64,000 nucleotides of DNA from Gammaproteobacteria bacterium (GTDB lineage Bacteria > Pseudomonadota > Gammaproteobacteria > RBG-16-57-12): the NCBI GenBank assembly GCA_021647245.1, contig JAKIVC010000003.1, forward strand, positions 1 to 64,000, written 5' to 3'. The notes beneath the pieces are model-generated. The model had not been told where the DNA came from, searched no databases, and was given only the letters and a program-made list of their open reading frames with translations. Positions 1 to 7,590 of this stretch are shown here, in pieces; position 1 is the stretch's first letter, and each line of letters opens with the position of its first letter. Made by a program: the position numbers and the translations under genes.

Positions 1-125
1 CATTTTGAGTCCATTTTTTTGATCGTTTGAGGCGAATATTGAGCATATTCAACGAAAATGATCGGAGAAATGGGCCTGAATGGCTTTTCCGCAGTAGATT
101 CACCCTAAGTCCGACAGCCTCCTAG
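1..125. repeat. Palindromic interspersed repeat, copy 1 (left end outside window)
   Basis: This is the right three quarters of a ~167 bp interspersed repeat also found at 4208-4374 and 27933-28073. The centre of symmetry is at about position 42, where GAATAT (34-39) pairs with ATATTC (45-50). The right end carries CCGACAGCCTCCTAG (111-125), matching the right end of copy 2. By symmetry with copy 2 the left end would lie about 41 bases before the window. Internal sequence is almost the same as copy 2. No coding potential is visible inside. Confidence 0.85.
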
Positions 126-161
126 GCAAATATCAGGTTATTAAAACAGTATGAGGCAATT

Positions 162-956
162 ATGAGCTGGCGTTTTTTTGTACACTTTTCACACCTTCCA
201 CTGGTGCAAAAGGCTCTTTACAGTGGTGCACTTTGTGTATTAGGCCTTGGTTACACATTCGCAATGATCTACGTATTTGCCAGCCACCACGGTCGTGATG
301 GTGAGCCAATGCTCACAGTTGATGATATTGTTATTGCCTACAGTGGCACCAAAACAGGTACCGTGCTGGAATCTTCACTTAGGGGTCCCATGTCTAACAT
401 GTTACCCGCCGATGAAAATATAAAAATCAGCAACTGGGTGCGTAACGGTATTACCGAGGAGCGTTATGAGAGTGAGATGAAAGCGATTTTTGATAAACGC
501 TGCATCACCTGCCACAACAAACGTAACCCTCACCTCCCACAACTGGAAGATTTTGAGGGTATCCAGAATGTTGCCGAGGAGGATCATGGTGCTGACCTGT
601 ATACGCTGGTACGGGTTTCACATATTCATCTGTTTGGTCTCACCTTCATATTTTTCATTATTGGATCAATCTTCTGCCACGCCTACTTGAAGCGTGAATG
701 GGTTAAGGTTTCACTTATTACTGTCCCTTTTATCGCCATATTCCTTGATATTTCCGCCTGGTACATCACCAAAATATTTGAACCCTTCGCTTGGGTTGTA
801 CTCATCAGCGGTGCCGCAATGGGGATCTGCTTTGCGGTGATGTTTTTCATCTCGATGTACCAGATGTGGTTCTACAAATTACCCTCTAATGCCCACCAGG
901 AAGAGCAGGGACTGGTACAGCAAGATGAGGCAGACCCGCCAGCCTCAACCTCATAA
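162..956 (+). CDS. Membrane-anchored c-type cytochrome-like protein
   Basis: The protein has 264 residues. An N-terminal membrane segment (about 17-40) is followed by a loop of roughly 110 residues with one haem c site, CITCH at 114-118. Three further membrane segments lie at about 151-175, 182-203 and 208-232. Two histidines at the start of the second segment (VSHIHLFG) could be ligands, but that is inference. The CxxCH implies covalent haem and a periplasmic loop. The next gene, 58 bases downstream on the same strand, is a six-haem lipoprotein, so the two may share an electron-transfer route. I do not recognise a named family, so the function is unknown beyond a predicted redox role. The tail after 235 is acidic and polar. 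The ATG at 162 is the first plausible start. Confidence 0.75.
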   Translation: MSWRFFVHFSHLPLVQKALYSGALCVLGLGYTFAMIYVFASHHGRDGEPMLTVDDIVIAYSGTKTGTVLESSLRGPMSNMLPADENIKISNWVRNGITEERYESEMKAIFDKRCITCHNKRNPHLPQLEDFEGIQNVAEEDHGADLYTLVRVSHIHLFGLTFIFFIIGSIFCHAYLKREWVKVSLITVPFIAIFLDISAWYITKIFEPFAWVVLISGAAMGICFAVMFFISMYQMWFYKLPSNAHQEEQGLVQQDEADPPASTS

Positions 957-1014
957 TTGAAATCGCGGCGCTACTCGGTAGCGCCATCACCCTTTACCCT
1001 GAAAGGAGCGATCA

Positions 1015-2808
1015 ATGAAATTCACACGCGTCATGCTGGCACTGCTATTCATATTGCTTAGCGGTTGCGATTCGTCCCCGGCTCCAGACTCGCTGAAAAG
1101 TAATCACGAAAAACCAACCACCCCGGAAGAGAGTGACGACACAACCGACCTTTCAAAGGTGGAAGCGACTGTAGCCGAGCCATTTCACATTGGAGACATC
1201 GCTGCGGGTCGCCAAGTCGCAAAATCCAGCTGTGCACTCTGCCACGGCATGAGCGGTGTTGAAGCACGTAGCGGTGCTCCCTTCATTGCCGGCATGGAGC
1301 AGGATTATCTGATTCGCTCAATGATTGCCTACACCAATGGCGCACGCAAACATGCTGAAATGGAGCGCATTACCCAAAAGGTTAGCCCCGAGAGTCTGGC
1401 CAATGTATCTGCTTACTACGCCAGCCTGGAGACCCTGTGGACGGGTGCGGTGGCGGATGCCGAGTCCAAATCAATACTGAGCGATAAAAAAGCACTTAAA
1501 GTTGGCTCGCGCATCGCTAAAAGCTGTGATGGCTGCCACGGGGAGAAGGGGCGTAGCCAAAAACATGTCAATACACCAAGCCTTGCGGGTATGCCGCTTG
1601 AGTATTTTGAACCGGCACTTAACAGCTACTTTAATGGCGAGCGTGACCACGAATTGATGGCTATGTTCAAAAGTATGCTGGGTGGGGAGAATGAAAAAAT
1701 TCGCGCTATCGCCGCGCACTATGCGGTTCAAAAGCCGGAAAAACCACCCAAGCCTAAAAAAGGTAACGCCAACCGAGGCAAGCGCCTGGCGGAGCGTTGC
1801 GCCGGGTGCCACGGCTATGATGGCAACAGCCTCAACCCCTACATGCCTAGCCTGGCGGGTTCACCCGCTGCCTACCTGGTCAAAGCAACCATGGATTACC
1901 GTGATGGCAAACGCAACGAAGAGCTGATGCAAGAGCCCGTAGCCAAGCTGAGTAACCAACAGATTCGTGACCTTTCAGCCTATTACGCCTTGCAAACCAC
2001 CGAGTCGCCACTACACAAAGATATCGAGTCAGACGGTGCTTTCCACCCGTTGGAAGATGGCAAACGCATGGCCGCCTCCTGTAACGGCTGCCATGGCAAC
2101 AAGGGTAATAGCCAGATGAAAAACATCCCCAGCCTCACCGGGTTTGATGTCAAATATCTGGCCCGCGCCACCAAAGATTACCAAATTGATGTTCGTCACC
2201 ATAAAGCGATGACTAACCTGGTCTCCGGGTTGAGTGATGTAGATATCGAAAAAATCGCCTATTTCTATGCCAGGCAGGAGCCGGAACGGCAAAATAAACC
2301 GAGTGTTGAAGGTGATATTAGCCGTGGTGAAGAGCTGGCATCCGCCTGTACCGTGTGCCACGGTGACAAGGGCATCAGTGGTGATCCTGCCAATGTACCC
2401 GGGCTGGCCGGGCAAGACTCATTTTATCTGGTCTCCGCCACACTCGCCTATAGCAACGGCAAACGCAGCCATGAGAGCATGGAAACGGTTGCTCAAGGCC
2501 TCACCACACAGCAGCTCAACGATATTGCGCTCTACTTTGAGGCCCAACAAGCGGCAAAACCGACCACCTACCCACTCTATGACCCTGCCAGACTGGTGGA
2601 AGAGCGCTGCAGCTTTTGTCACGGCGAACGTGGGTACAGTACACAACCCGGCGTGCCACGCCTGGCGGGGCAATTGGAACCTTATATTGTGTTAGCCATG
2701 CAAGAGTACCAACAAGGGCTGCGTAAAGACCCCAAAATGACCGCCATGTCAGATGTGCTCAGCCTCATCGAAATCAAAGCCATCGCCGCCTACTACGCCA
2801 AGCAATAA
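1015..2808 (+). CDS. Six-haem c-type cytochrome lipoprotein with six tandem cytochrome units
   Basis: The protein has 597 residues. The signal peptide ends in a lipobox (LLSGC, Cys18), so it should be a lipid-anchored periplasmic protein. Six CxxCH haem sites start at residues 73 (CALCH), 171 (CDGCH), 262 (CAGCH), 356 (CNGCH), 445 (CTVCH) and 532 (CSFCH), spaced 87-98 residues apart. Each unit repeats the pattern CxxCHG...PxLAG...Y...Y..G.R......M......L......I..Y(Y/F)A, typical of the cytochrome c4/c553 (class I) family. Residues 20-60 form a polar linker. The shine-dalgarno GAAAGGAG lies 6 bases before the ATG. It follows the membrane cytochrome gene by 58 bases. Known c4 proteins have two units, so six in one chain is unusual. 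It probably acts as an electron conduit; partners cannot be read from the sequence. Confidence 0.88.
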   Translation: MKFTRVMLALLFILLSGCDSSPAPDSLKSNHEKPTTPEESDDTTDLSKVEATVAEPFHIGDIAAGRQVAKSSCALCHGMSGVEARSGAPFIAGMEQDYLIRSMIAYTNGARKHAEMERITQKVSPESLANVSAYYASLETLWTGAVADAESKSILSDKKALKVGSRIAKSCDGCHGEKGRSQKHVNTPSLAGMPLEYFEPALNSYFNGERDHELMAMFKSMLGGENEKIRAIAAHYAVQKPEKPPKPKKGNANRGKRLAERCAGCHGYDGNSLNPYMPSLAGSPAAYLVKATMDYRDGKRNEELMQEPVAKLSNQQIRDLSAYYALQTTESPLHKDIESDGAFHPLEDGKRMAASCNGCHGNKGNSQMKNIPSLTGFDVKYLARATKDYQIDVRHHKAMTNLVSGLSDVDIEKIAYFYARQEPERQNKPSVEGDISRGEELASACTVCHGDKGISGDPANVPGLAGQDSFYLVSATLAYSNGKRSHESMETVAQGLTTQQLNDIALYFEAQQAAKPTTYPLYDPARLVEERCSFCHGERGYSTQPGVPRLAGQLEPYIVLAMQEYQQGLRKDPKMTAMSDVLSLIEIKAIAAYYAKQ

Positions 2809-2817
2809 CCCCGCCAA

Positions 2818-2837
2818 CCCGCAGCCACGGTTGCGGG
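2818..2837 (+). terminator. Possible hairpin after the six-haem cytochrome gene
   Basis: CCCGCA (2818-2823) pairs with TGCGGG (2832-2837) nine bases after the stop codon. No T tract follows, so intrinsic termination is doubtful. Confidence 0.3.
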
Positions 2838-2921
2838 CACACCCACCACAATCCCGAGCAATAGGCATTACTCGCCGCTTTCTGTTAAAATGCGCCACCG
2901 CACCACCAAGAGGCCACCCCG

Positions 2922-4193
2922 TTGTTTGCACATTTCAATTTCCATCGCTCACTGTTACGCGCCCTTAACGAGATGAACATCAAGGATCCGACCGCTGTTC
3001 AGGTTAAAGCGATCCCACTGGCACTGGAACAGATTGACCTACAGATCAACGCCGAAACCGGCAGTGGTAAAACCATCGCCTTTTTGGTACCGATGCTACA
3101 CACCCTGCTAAGCAAAGCCAGCCCAGGAGGCACCCGCGCCTTGGTGCTGCTGCCAACACGCGAGCTGGCCACCCAGGTTCATGGTGTTTGCGCTGAGCTG
3201 GCAAAATTCACCCGCCTGAAAATAGATTTAATCAGTGGTGGTGACGATATCAATGCACAGCTTGAACTACTGCAACATAATCCCGATGTCATCATCGCCA
3301 CCCCGGGTCGACTACTGGAGCTACTGAAAAAAGGTGCCGCCGATTTTCTTGATCTTGAGATGCTGGTGCTCGACGAAGCAGACCGCATGTTGGATCTGGG
3401 GATGAGCGATGATGTTCTGACCATTGCCGGGCAGTGCAATAGTGAGCGCCAGACGCTGCTGGTCTCAGCCTCTAGCAAAGGCAGCATTAGCGTCATTGCT
3501 CAACAGATAATGAACCAACCTGAGCTGATCTCACTCAATACCGTATGGGATCGACACGCTAATATTCTGCAACAGATGATCCTGAGTGATAACGCACAAC
3601 ACAAGCAAGAGCAGATCTACTGGTTACTGCGTAACGAACACTATCAAAAAGCAATTGTATTTGCCAACAGCCGCGAAAAGGCAGAAAAAATTGGTAGCTA
3701 CTTGATGCACAGAGGACTGCGTGCAACGGTTCTACACGGCAGTCTAGAGCAGAACCAGCGAGACCGGGCTATGGATCTGCTGCATGACGGTAAAATTAAT
3801 ATACTGGTTGCCACCGACCTCGCTGCACGAGGGCTGGACATCGAAGGCGTTGATTTGGTAGTGAACTCAGCAATGGCGCGCCGAGGTGACAGCTATCTAC
3901 ACCGCATCGGCCGCACCGGCCGCGCTGGTAACAAAGGCCTTGCGATTACATTGATAGATCCCACCGAGTGGAATCTTGCCGCTAGCATTGAGCGCTATCT
4001 AAAACAGAAACTGATACGACGCATCATCGAAGAGCTACCCGGCCACTACCGAGGACCCGAGCGAGTAAAAGCATCGGGCAAAGCCTACGGGGTTAAAAAC
4101 CCAGACAAAAAGAGGCTAACGGCAAGAGAAAAACGCCGTAAAAACAACAAAAAAATCAAACGACAGCGTCGCCAGAAAGCAGACAAGGGGTAA
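2922..4193 (+). CDS. DEAD-box ATP-dependent RNA helicase
   Basis: The protein has 423 residues and carries the superfamily 2 RNA helicase motifs: Walker A AETGSGKT (44-51), PTRELA (79-84), ATPGR (126-130), DEAD (151-154), ARGLDIEG and [10 protein letters not shown] (from 327). Motif III is SAS (182-184) instead of the usual SAT. After about residue 365 there is a lysine/arginine-rich tail, as in RNA-binding helicases. The reading frame opens with TTG at 2922, preceded by AAGAGG 8 bases upstream; no ATG occurs before residue 18, and translation must start early to include the N-terminal region. It probably remodels RNA or ribosome precursors. The subfamily (SrmB/RhlE-like) is not certain. A palindromic repeat begins 14 bases after its stop. 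Confidence 0.9.
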   Translation: MFAHFNFHRSLLRALNEMNIKDPTAVQVKAIPLALEQIDLQINAETGSGKTIAFLVPMLHTLLSKASPGGTRALVLLPTRELATQVHGVCAELAKFTRLKIDLISGGDDINAQLELLQHNPDVIIATPGRLLELLKKGAADFLDLEMLVLDEADRMLDLGMSDDVLTIAGQCNSERQTLLVSASSKGSISVIAQQIMNQPELISLNTVWDRHANILQQMILSDNAQHKQEQIYWLLRNEHYQKAIVFANSREKAEKIGSYLMHRGLRATVLHGSLEQNQRDRAMDLLHDGKINILVATDLAARGLDIEGVDLVVNSAMARRGDSYLHRIGRTGRAGNKGLAITLIDPTEWNLAASIERYLKQKLIRRIIEELPGHYRGPERVKASGKAYGVKNPDKKRLTAREKRRKNNKKIKRQRRQKADKG

Positions 4194-4207
4194 CCCATCT
4201 GAGCAAT

Positions 4208-4374
4208 CTAGAAGGCTGTCGGGTTTAGGTGATCGTAGCGAGGAAAAACCACTTTAAGTCCATTTTTTTGATCATTTGAGGCGAATATTGGGCATATTCA
4301 ACGAAAAGGATCGGAGAAATAGGCCGGAATGGCTTTTCCGCAGTAGATTCACCCTAAGTCCGACAGCCTCCTAG
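4208..4374. repeat. Palindromic interspersed repeat, copy 2 (complete, MITE-like fold-back element)
   Basis: This complete copy is 167 bp and is bounded by CTAG at both ends (4208-4211 and 4371-4374). The outer ends are inverted repeats: the left end CTAGAAGGCTGTCGGGTTTA matches the reverse complement of the right end (CTAGGAGGCTGTCGGACTTA) with three mismatches in 20. The complementarity continues inward, e.g. GGAAAAACCA against the reverse complement of TGGCTTTTCC, CCATTT against AAATGG, GATC against GATC, to GAATAT (4283-4288) / ATATTC (4294-4299) around a five-base loop. The centre at 4291 is the exact midpoint. No reading frame spans it, so it would need a transposase from elsewhere. Whether CTAG is a target duplication or part of the element cannot be decided here. 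Confidence 0.9.
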
Positions 4375-4405
4375 ACTTTCCTAATTATTAAAATGGAACA
4401 CGAAT

Positions 4406-4729
4406 ATGCGCACCAGAAAAAACATGAGTAAATACGCGGGCATTTATAACGATAGAAATGGCGGCATGACCGACACCGGTAAGGTTATCCGTGATGCCTG
4501 GGTGTTTGGGCTCATTCCCGAAACTGAAACCTGTGAGGGGTGGCTCTCAACGGCTATTCAGGATCTGTGGGATAAAACCAGCAAAGAGTGGGAGAAATAC
4601 GGTTTTTTGGTCAGCAATCTTCCAGAAGAGCAAAGAAAATGCTTCGAACGCATCCAGAGCGAAGCGATTAAACGCGCCAACAAAGAGGGTTGGGATCCGC
4701 AAAAAGATATTGATGATGATGTATTGTAA
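4406..4729 (+). CDS. Small hypothetical protein, hydrophilic
   Basis: I do not recognise this 107-residue protein. It is soluble, has no signal peptide or membrane segment, and is rich in Lys, Glu and Trp (five Trp). Trp and Gly cluster in the first half (KVIRDAWVFGLIPETE), and the C-terminal half looks helical and charged, ending in Asp-Asp-Asp. The start at 4406 has a weak GGAA 8 bases upstream; a second ATG at 4424 is an alternative. It stands alone: the palindromic repeat ends 31 bases upstream and the next gene starts 162 bases downstream. The frame is open in full and the codon use looks like that of its neighbours, so I take it as real. Confidence 0.6.
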   Translation: MRTRKNMSKYAGIYNDRNGGMTDTGKVIRDAWVFGLIPETETCEGWLSTAIQDLWDKTSKEWEKYGFLVSNLPEEQRKCFERIQSEAIKRANKEGWDPQKDIDDDVL

Positions 4730-4804
4730 CGCGTCACGCTCTTGTATCACTACCCTGTAAAACGGCTGAAATAGATACCACCTGGCTTATAAAATAGCCA
4801 TGAC

Positions 4805-4832
4805 TTGTCAGGCAACGCCTCAAGCGTAGTAC
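4805..4832 (+). promoter_or_regulatory. Candidate promoter for the DAACS transporter gene
   Basis: TTGTCA (4805-4810) and TAGTAC (4827-4832) are separated by 16 bases, 59 bases upstream of the start codon. This is a weak match to a sigma-70 promoter and is only a candidate. Confidence 0.3.
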
Positions 4833-4891
4833 ACTAGCGACAGGTTTCTGCAAATTGACCACTACATCGTCACCCGATAAATGGAGTTCCT

Positions 4892-6214
4892 ATGTCTTCA
4901 AAGACAACCATGACCACCAAAATTTTAATCTGGATGGTGGCCGGCCTCATAGTAGGTAGCATCATCAACACCTTTTTGTCGGATGTCGAATGGGTGCAGG
5001 TATACTTGGTTGAGGGGCTGTTTCTGGTTGTTGGGGCGCTCTTTATCAGCACCCTGAAAATGCTAGTGGTTCCACTGGTCACCTTCTCACTGATCTGTGG
5101 CGTGTGTGGTTTAGGTGATGTAAATAAATTAGGCCGAGTCGGCTTGAAATCATTTTTGTTGTTTTTGATGACAACTGCTCTGGCTATCTCCATGGCCATT
5201 GCGTTTGCCACACTGATTGGCCCTGGCCAGGGGTTCGATATGGCGGATAATGCGGCAACCAGCTTTACCGCACCCGAGGCCCCGCCTTTGAGCCAAGTTA
5301 TTATAGACCTAGTGCCCACCAACCCGGTTGCCGCCTATGCCGAAGGAAATATGCTGCAAATCATCTTCTTTACCATTCTATTTGGTATCTGCATATTGAT
5401 GATTGGTGAGCGTGGAAAACCATTAATTGATATAACCGAGCGCCTCAACGAGGTGATGATGCAGGTGGTCAATATCGTGATGCATATTGCCCCCTATGGC
5501 GTATTTGCACTGATGTGCAAAACATTTTCTCAGCAAGGGCTAGACCTCATTATTCCGATGATGAGTTATTTTTTGACCGTGGCACTGGTGCTGTTACTAC
5601 ACCTCACCGGCACTCTGATGCTGATACTCAAACTACTGGGCAAAGTGAACCCCCTCATCTTCTTAAAAAAAATGCGTGCTGCGCAGATTTTTGCCTTTAG
5701 CACCTCCAGCTCCAACGCCACCATTCCGGTCACACTCACCAGTGTTGAAAAACGTATCGGTGTCGACAACTCCACCGCCTCATTTGTGGTTCCGTTTGGT
5801 GCGACCATCAATATGGATGGCACCGCGATCATGCAAGGTGTTGCCACTGTCTTCATCGCCAATGTGTACGGTATTGAACTGGGTTTAATGGGCTATCTTA
5901 CCGTGGTATCAATGGCGGTACTGGCCTCTATCGGCACCGCCGGTGTGCCAGGTGTCGGATTGATCATGCTGGCCATGGTATTAAACCAGGTGGGGCTGCC
6001 GGTTGAAGGCATTGCGCTTATTATCGGCGTTGACCGGCTGCTGGATATGATGCGGACGGCGGTCAATGTCACCGGCGATGCGGTGGTGACCACCGTGGTT
6101 GCCCGCTCTGAAAAAACGCTGAATATGGATACCTTTAACAACCCGGATGCTGGCGTTATCGATAAAAACATAGAGCTGCCCCATCAAAAACCAACCGGCA
6201 CTCATCAAGCCTGA
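4892..6214 (+). CDS. Dicarboxylate/amino acid:cation symporter (DAACS family)
   Basis: The protein has 440 residues and about eight membrane segments, as expected for the glutamate/dicarboxylate symporter (GltP/DctA) family. The serine-rich re-entrant loop STSSSNATIPVTL lies near residue 270 and the sodium/substrate-site motif NMDGTA begins at N307. The second re-entrant loop (ASIGTAGVPGVGLIML) follows. It should import an acidic amino acid or C4-dicarboxylate with H+ or Na+; the substrate cannot be fixed from sequence. The start at 4892 follows GGAG by 7 bases. The RRM gene starts 19 bases downstream, so the two may be co-transcribed. Confidence 0.92.
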   Translation: MSSKTTMTTKILIWMVAGLIVGSIINTFLSDVEWVQVYLVEGLFLVVGALFISTLKMLVVPLVTFSLICGVCGLGDVNKLGRVGLKSFLLFLMTTALAISMAIAFATLIGPGQGFDMADNAATSFTAPEAPPLSQVIIDLVPTNPVAAYAEGNMLQIIFFTILFGICILMIGERGKPLIDITERLNEVMMQVVNIVMHIAPYGVFALMCKTFSQQGLDLIIPMMSYFLTVALVLLLHLTGTLMLILKLLGKVNPLIFLKKMRAAQIFAFSTSSSNATIPVTLTSVEKRIGVDNSTASFVVPFGATINMDGTAIMQGVATVFIANVYGIELGLMGYLTVVSMAVLASIGTAGVPGVGLIMLAMVLNQVGLPVEGIALIIGVDRLLDMMRTAVNVTGDAVVTTVVARSEKTLNMDTFNNPDAGVIDKNIELPHQKPTGTHQA

Positions 6215-6233
6215 ACACGACAAAGAGAGCACC

Positions 6234-6503
6234 ATGAGCAAAACAAAAATTTATTTAGGTAACCTCAGTCAATCAGTCACCCAAGAGACCCTGAAACAGC
6301 ACTTTTCAGAGTTTGGTGAGATTAAAGAGGTTCTTTTGCCACAAGACCGAAAAACCAAACAGATCAAAGGATACGCTTTTATCATCTTTAGTCAGGAGTC
6401 GTCAGCTGAACAAGCACTGGCTCAAGATGGGCAGAGCGTTTTCGGCCAAGAGATTATCGTACAGATTGCCACTGAAAAATCACGAGTAAAAAAATCACAA
6501 TGA
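6234..6503 (+). CDS. RRM-type RNA-binding protein
   Basis: This 89-residue protein is essentially one RNA recognition motif. RNP2 is IYLGNL (about 5-10) and RNP1 is KGYAFIIF (about 44-51), both with the aromatic residues that stack on RNA. Such single-RRM proteins occur in cyanobacteria and many proteobacteria, often as cold-shock or stress-related factors; the RNA target is unknown. GAGAG lies just before the ATG at 6234. The stop overlaps the start of the next gene by 4 bases (ATGA), which indicates translational coupling. Confidence 0.9.
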   Translation: MSKTKIYLGNLSQSVTQETLKQHFSEFGEIKEVLLPQDRKTKQIKGYAFIIFSQESSAEQALAQDGQSVFGQEIIVQIATEKSRVKKSQ

Positions 6504-6730
6504 CCAATAACGAAATCATCAAAAAACTACGCATCGCCCTCGACCTGAAAGAGATCGATATGATCGAGATATTTGAAATGTCAGGATATGAGATAAAGAA
6601 GTCTGAGCTATCCGGCATTTTTCGTAAAGAGGGGCATAAAAACTACAAGGTGTGTAGCGACCTACTGCTAAATCACTTCCTGAATGGCTATATTATTCAC
6701 AAACGTGGCGTGCAGGAGCACAGTGCGTAA
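6500..6730 (+). CDS. DUF1456-family protein with a single repeat
   Basis: This 76-residue protein begins NNEIIKKLRIALDLKEIDMI and continues with GYEIKKSELSGIFRKEGHKNY, features of the DUF1456 (YehS) family, whose function is not known. Family members such as YehS have about 150 residues with two copies of this unit; here only one is present and the frame closes cleanly. Its ATG overlaps the stop of the RRM gene (ATGA), so both are made from one message. A role linked to RNA or translation is only guilt by association. Confidence 0.75.
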   Translation: MTNNEIIKKLRIALDLKEIDMIEIFEMSGYEIKKSELSGIFRKEGHKNYKVCSDLLLNHFLNGYIIHKRGVQEHSA

Positions 6731-6804
6731 TACTCCCTTAAATAAAATGCCATGAAAGAACAAATAGGTCAGATAACTCCCCATAAAGGCGCTATTCTCA
6801 GCAT

Positions 6805-7563
6805 ATGAGCACTCACCACCCCATCACTCTCCTGGGTACACCTGAGCAGGAAAGCTTCCTTATCGGCAGCCAAAACCAGCGCCAGAACCTGATCAATATG
6901 ATCATCACCAAAGAGATTCCGGTCACCGTTCATCTTGTTGATGATACTAAAAAAACCACCGTAAACTTCTCCACCCGCCTACTCGGCATTGATCCGGAAA
7001 ACGGCTCTCTGATATTTGAGACGACACCCGATGAGCCGCTCAACCAGCAGATCAGTGAAGCGACAATGCTCTATTGCGCATCGACAATTAATGATGTGCC
7101 CATCGAATTTATGCTGGATGCACCGCATCAGGAGAAATGCACCGATAAAATGTGCTTTATCACCCCCTTCCCGCAACTATTGATACGCATGCAGCGGCGG
7201 GAGTTTTTTCGCATTAATATTCCCCAAGGCATCTCCGCTATTTGCTACTTCCCGACCGATACCACCCCGGTGAAAACCGAGTTGGCTGACATCAGTATTG
7301 GCGGATTTTCGATTCTGGTTCATGGTGATTGCCACCTGTCATTCAAAGTGGATGACATTATAGAGGCGTGCGAAATTCAACTCTCACTGAATGATGGCTT
7401 TAAAACCACTTTAAAAGTAAAAAACAACATCGTAAAATCAAATAATAACAGCGAAACAACCACCCTGATCGGTTTCACTTTTATCGATATATCGGCATCG
7501 ATAGAGAGCCAGATCCAACGATTTATTTTTAATATAGAGTCGAAGCGACTGCGTACACGTTAA
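6805..7563 (+). CDS. YcgR-like PilZ-domain c-di-GMP effector
   Basis: The protein has 252 residues. The N-terminal 110 or so residues resemble the YcgR N-terminal (PilZN) domain and the rest is a PilZ domain. The c-di-GMP binding signature is complete: RRxxxR at 131-136 (R131, R132, R136) and DxSxxG at 162-167 (DISIGG). By family knowledge it binds c-di-GMP and slows the flagellar motor or adjusts another surface process. No flagellar genes lie in the window, but a GGDEF-EAL protein is encoded at 45807. It is separated from its neighbours by 74 bases upstream and 27 downstream. Confidence 0.88.
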   Translation: MSTHHPITLLGTPEQESFLIGSQNQRQNLINMIITKEIPVTVHLVDDTKKTTVNFSTRLLGIDPENGSLIFETTPDEPLNQQISEATMLYCASTINDVPIEFMLDAPHQEKCTDKMCFITPFPQLLIRMQRREFFRINIPQGISAICYFPTDTTPVKTELADISIGGFSILVHGDCHLSFKVDDIIEACEIQLSLNDGFKTTLKVKNNIVKSNNNSETTTLIGFTFIDISASIESQIQRFIFNIESKRLRTR

Positions 7564-7590
7564 ACCTCAGCCCATGGAGAGCGAACCACC

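Noticed and set aside
3469-3477. SAS in place of SAT in the first DEAD-box helicase as an inactivating change
   Set aside because: Ser/Thr exchange at the third position is conservative and all other catalytic motifs are intact, so it is not evidence for loss of activity.
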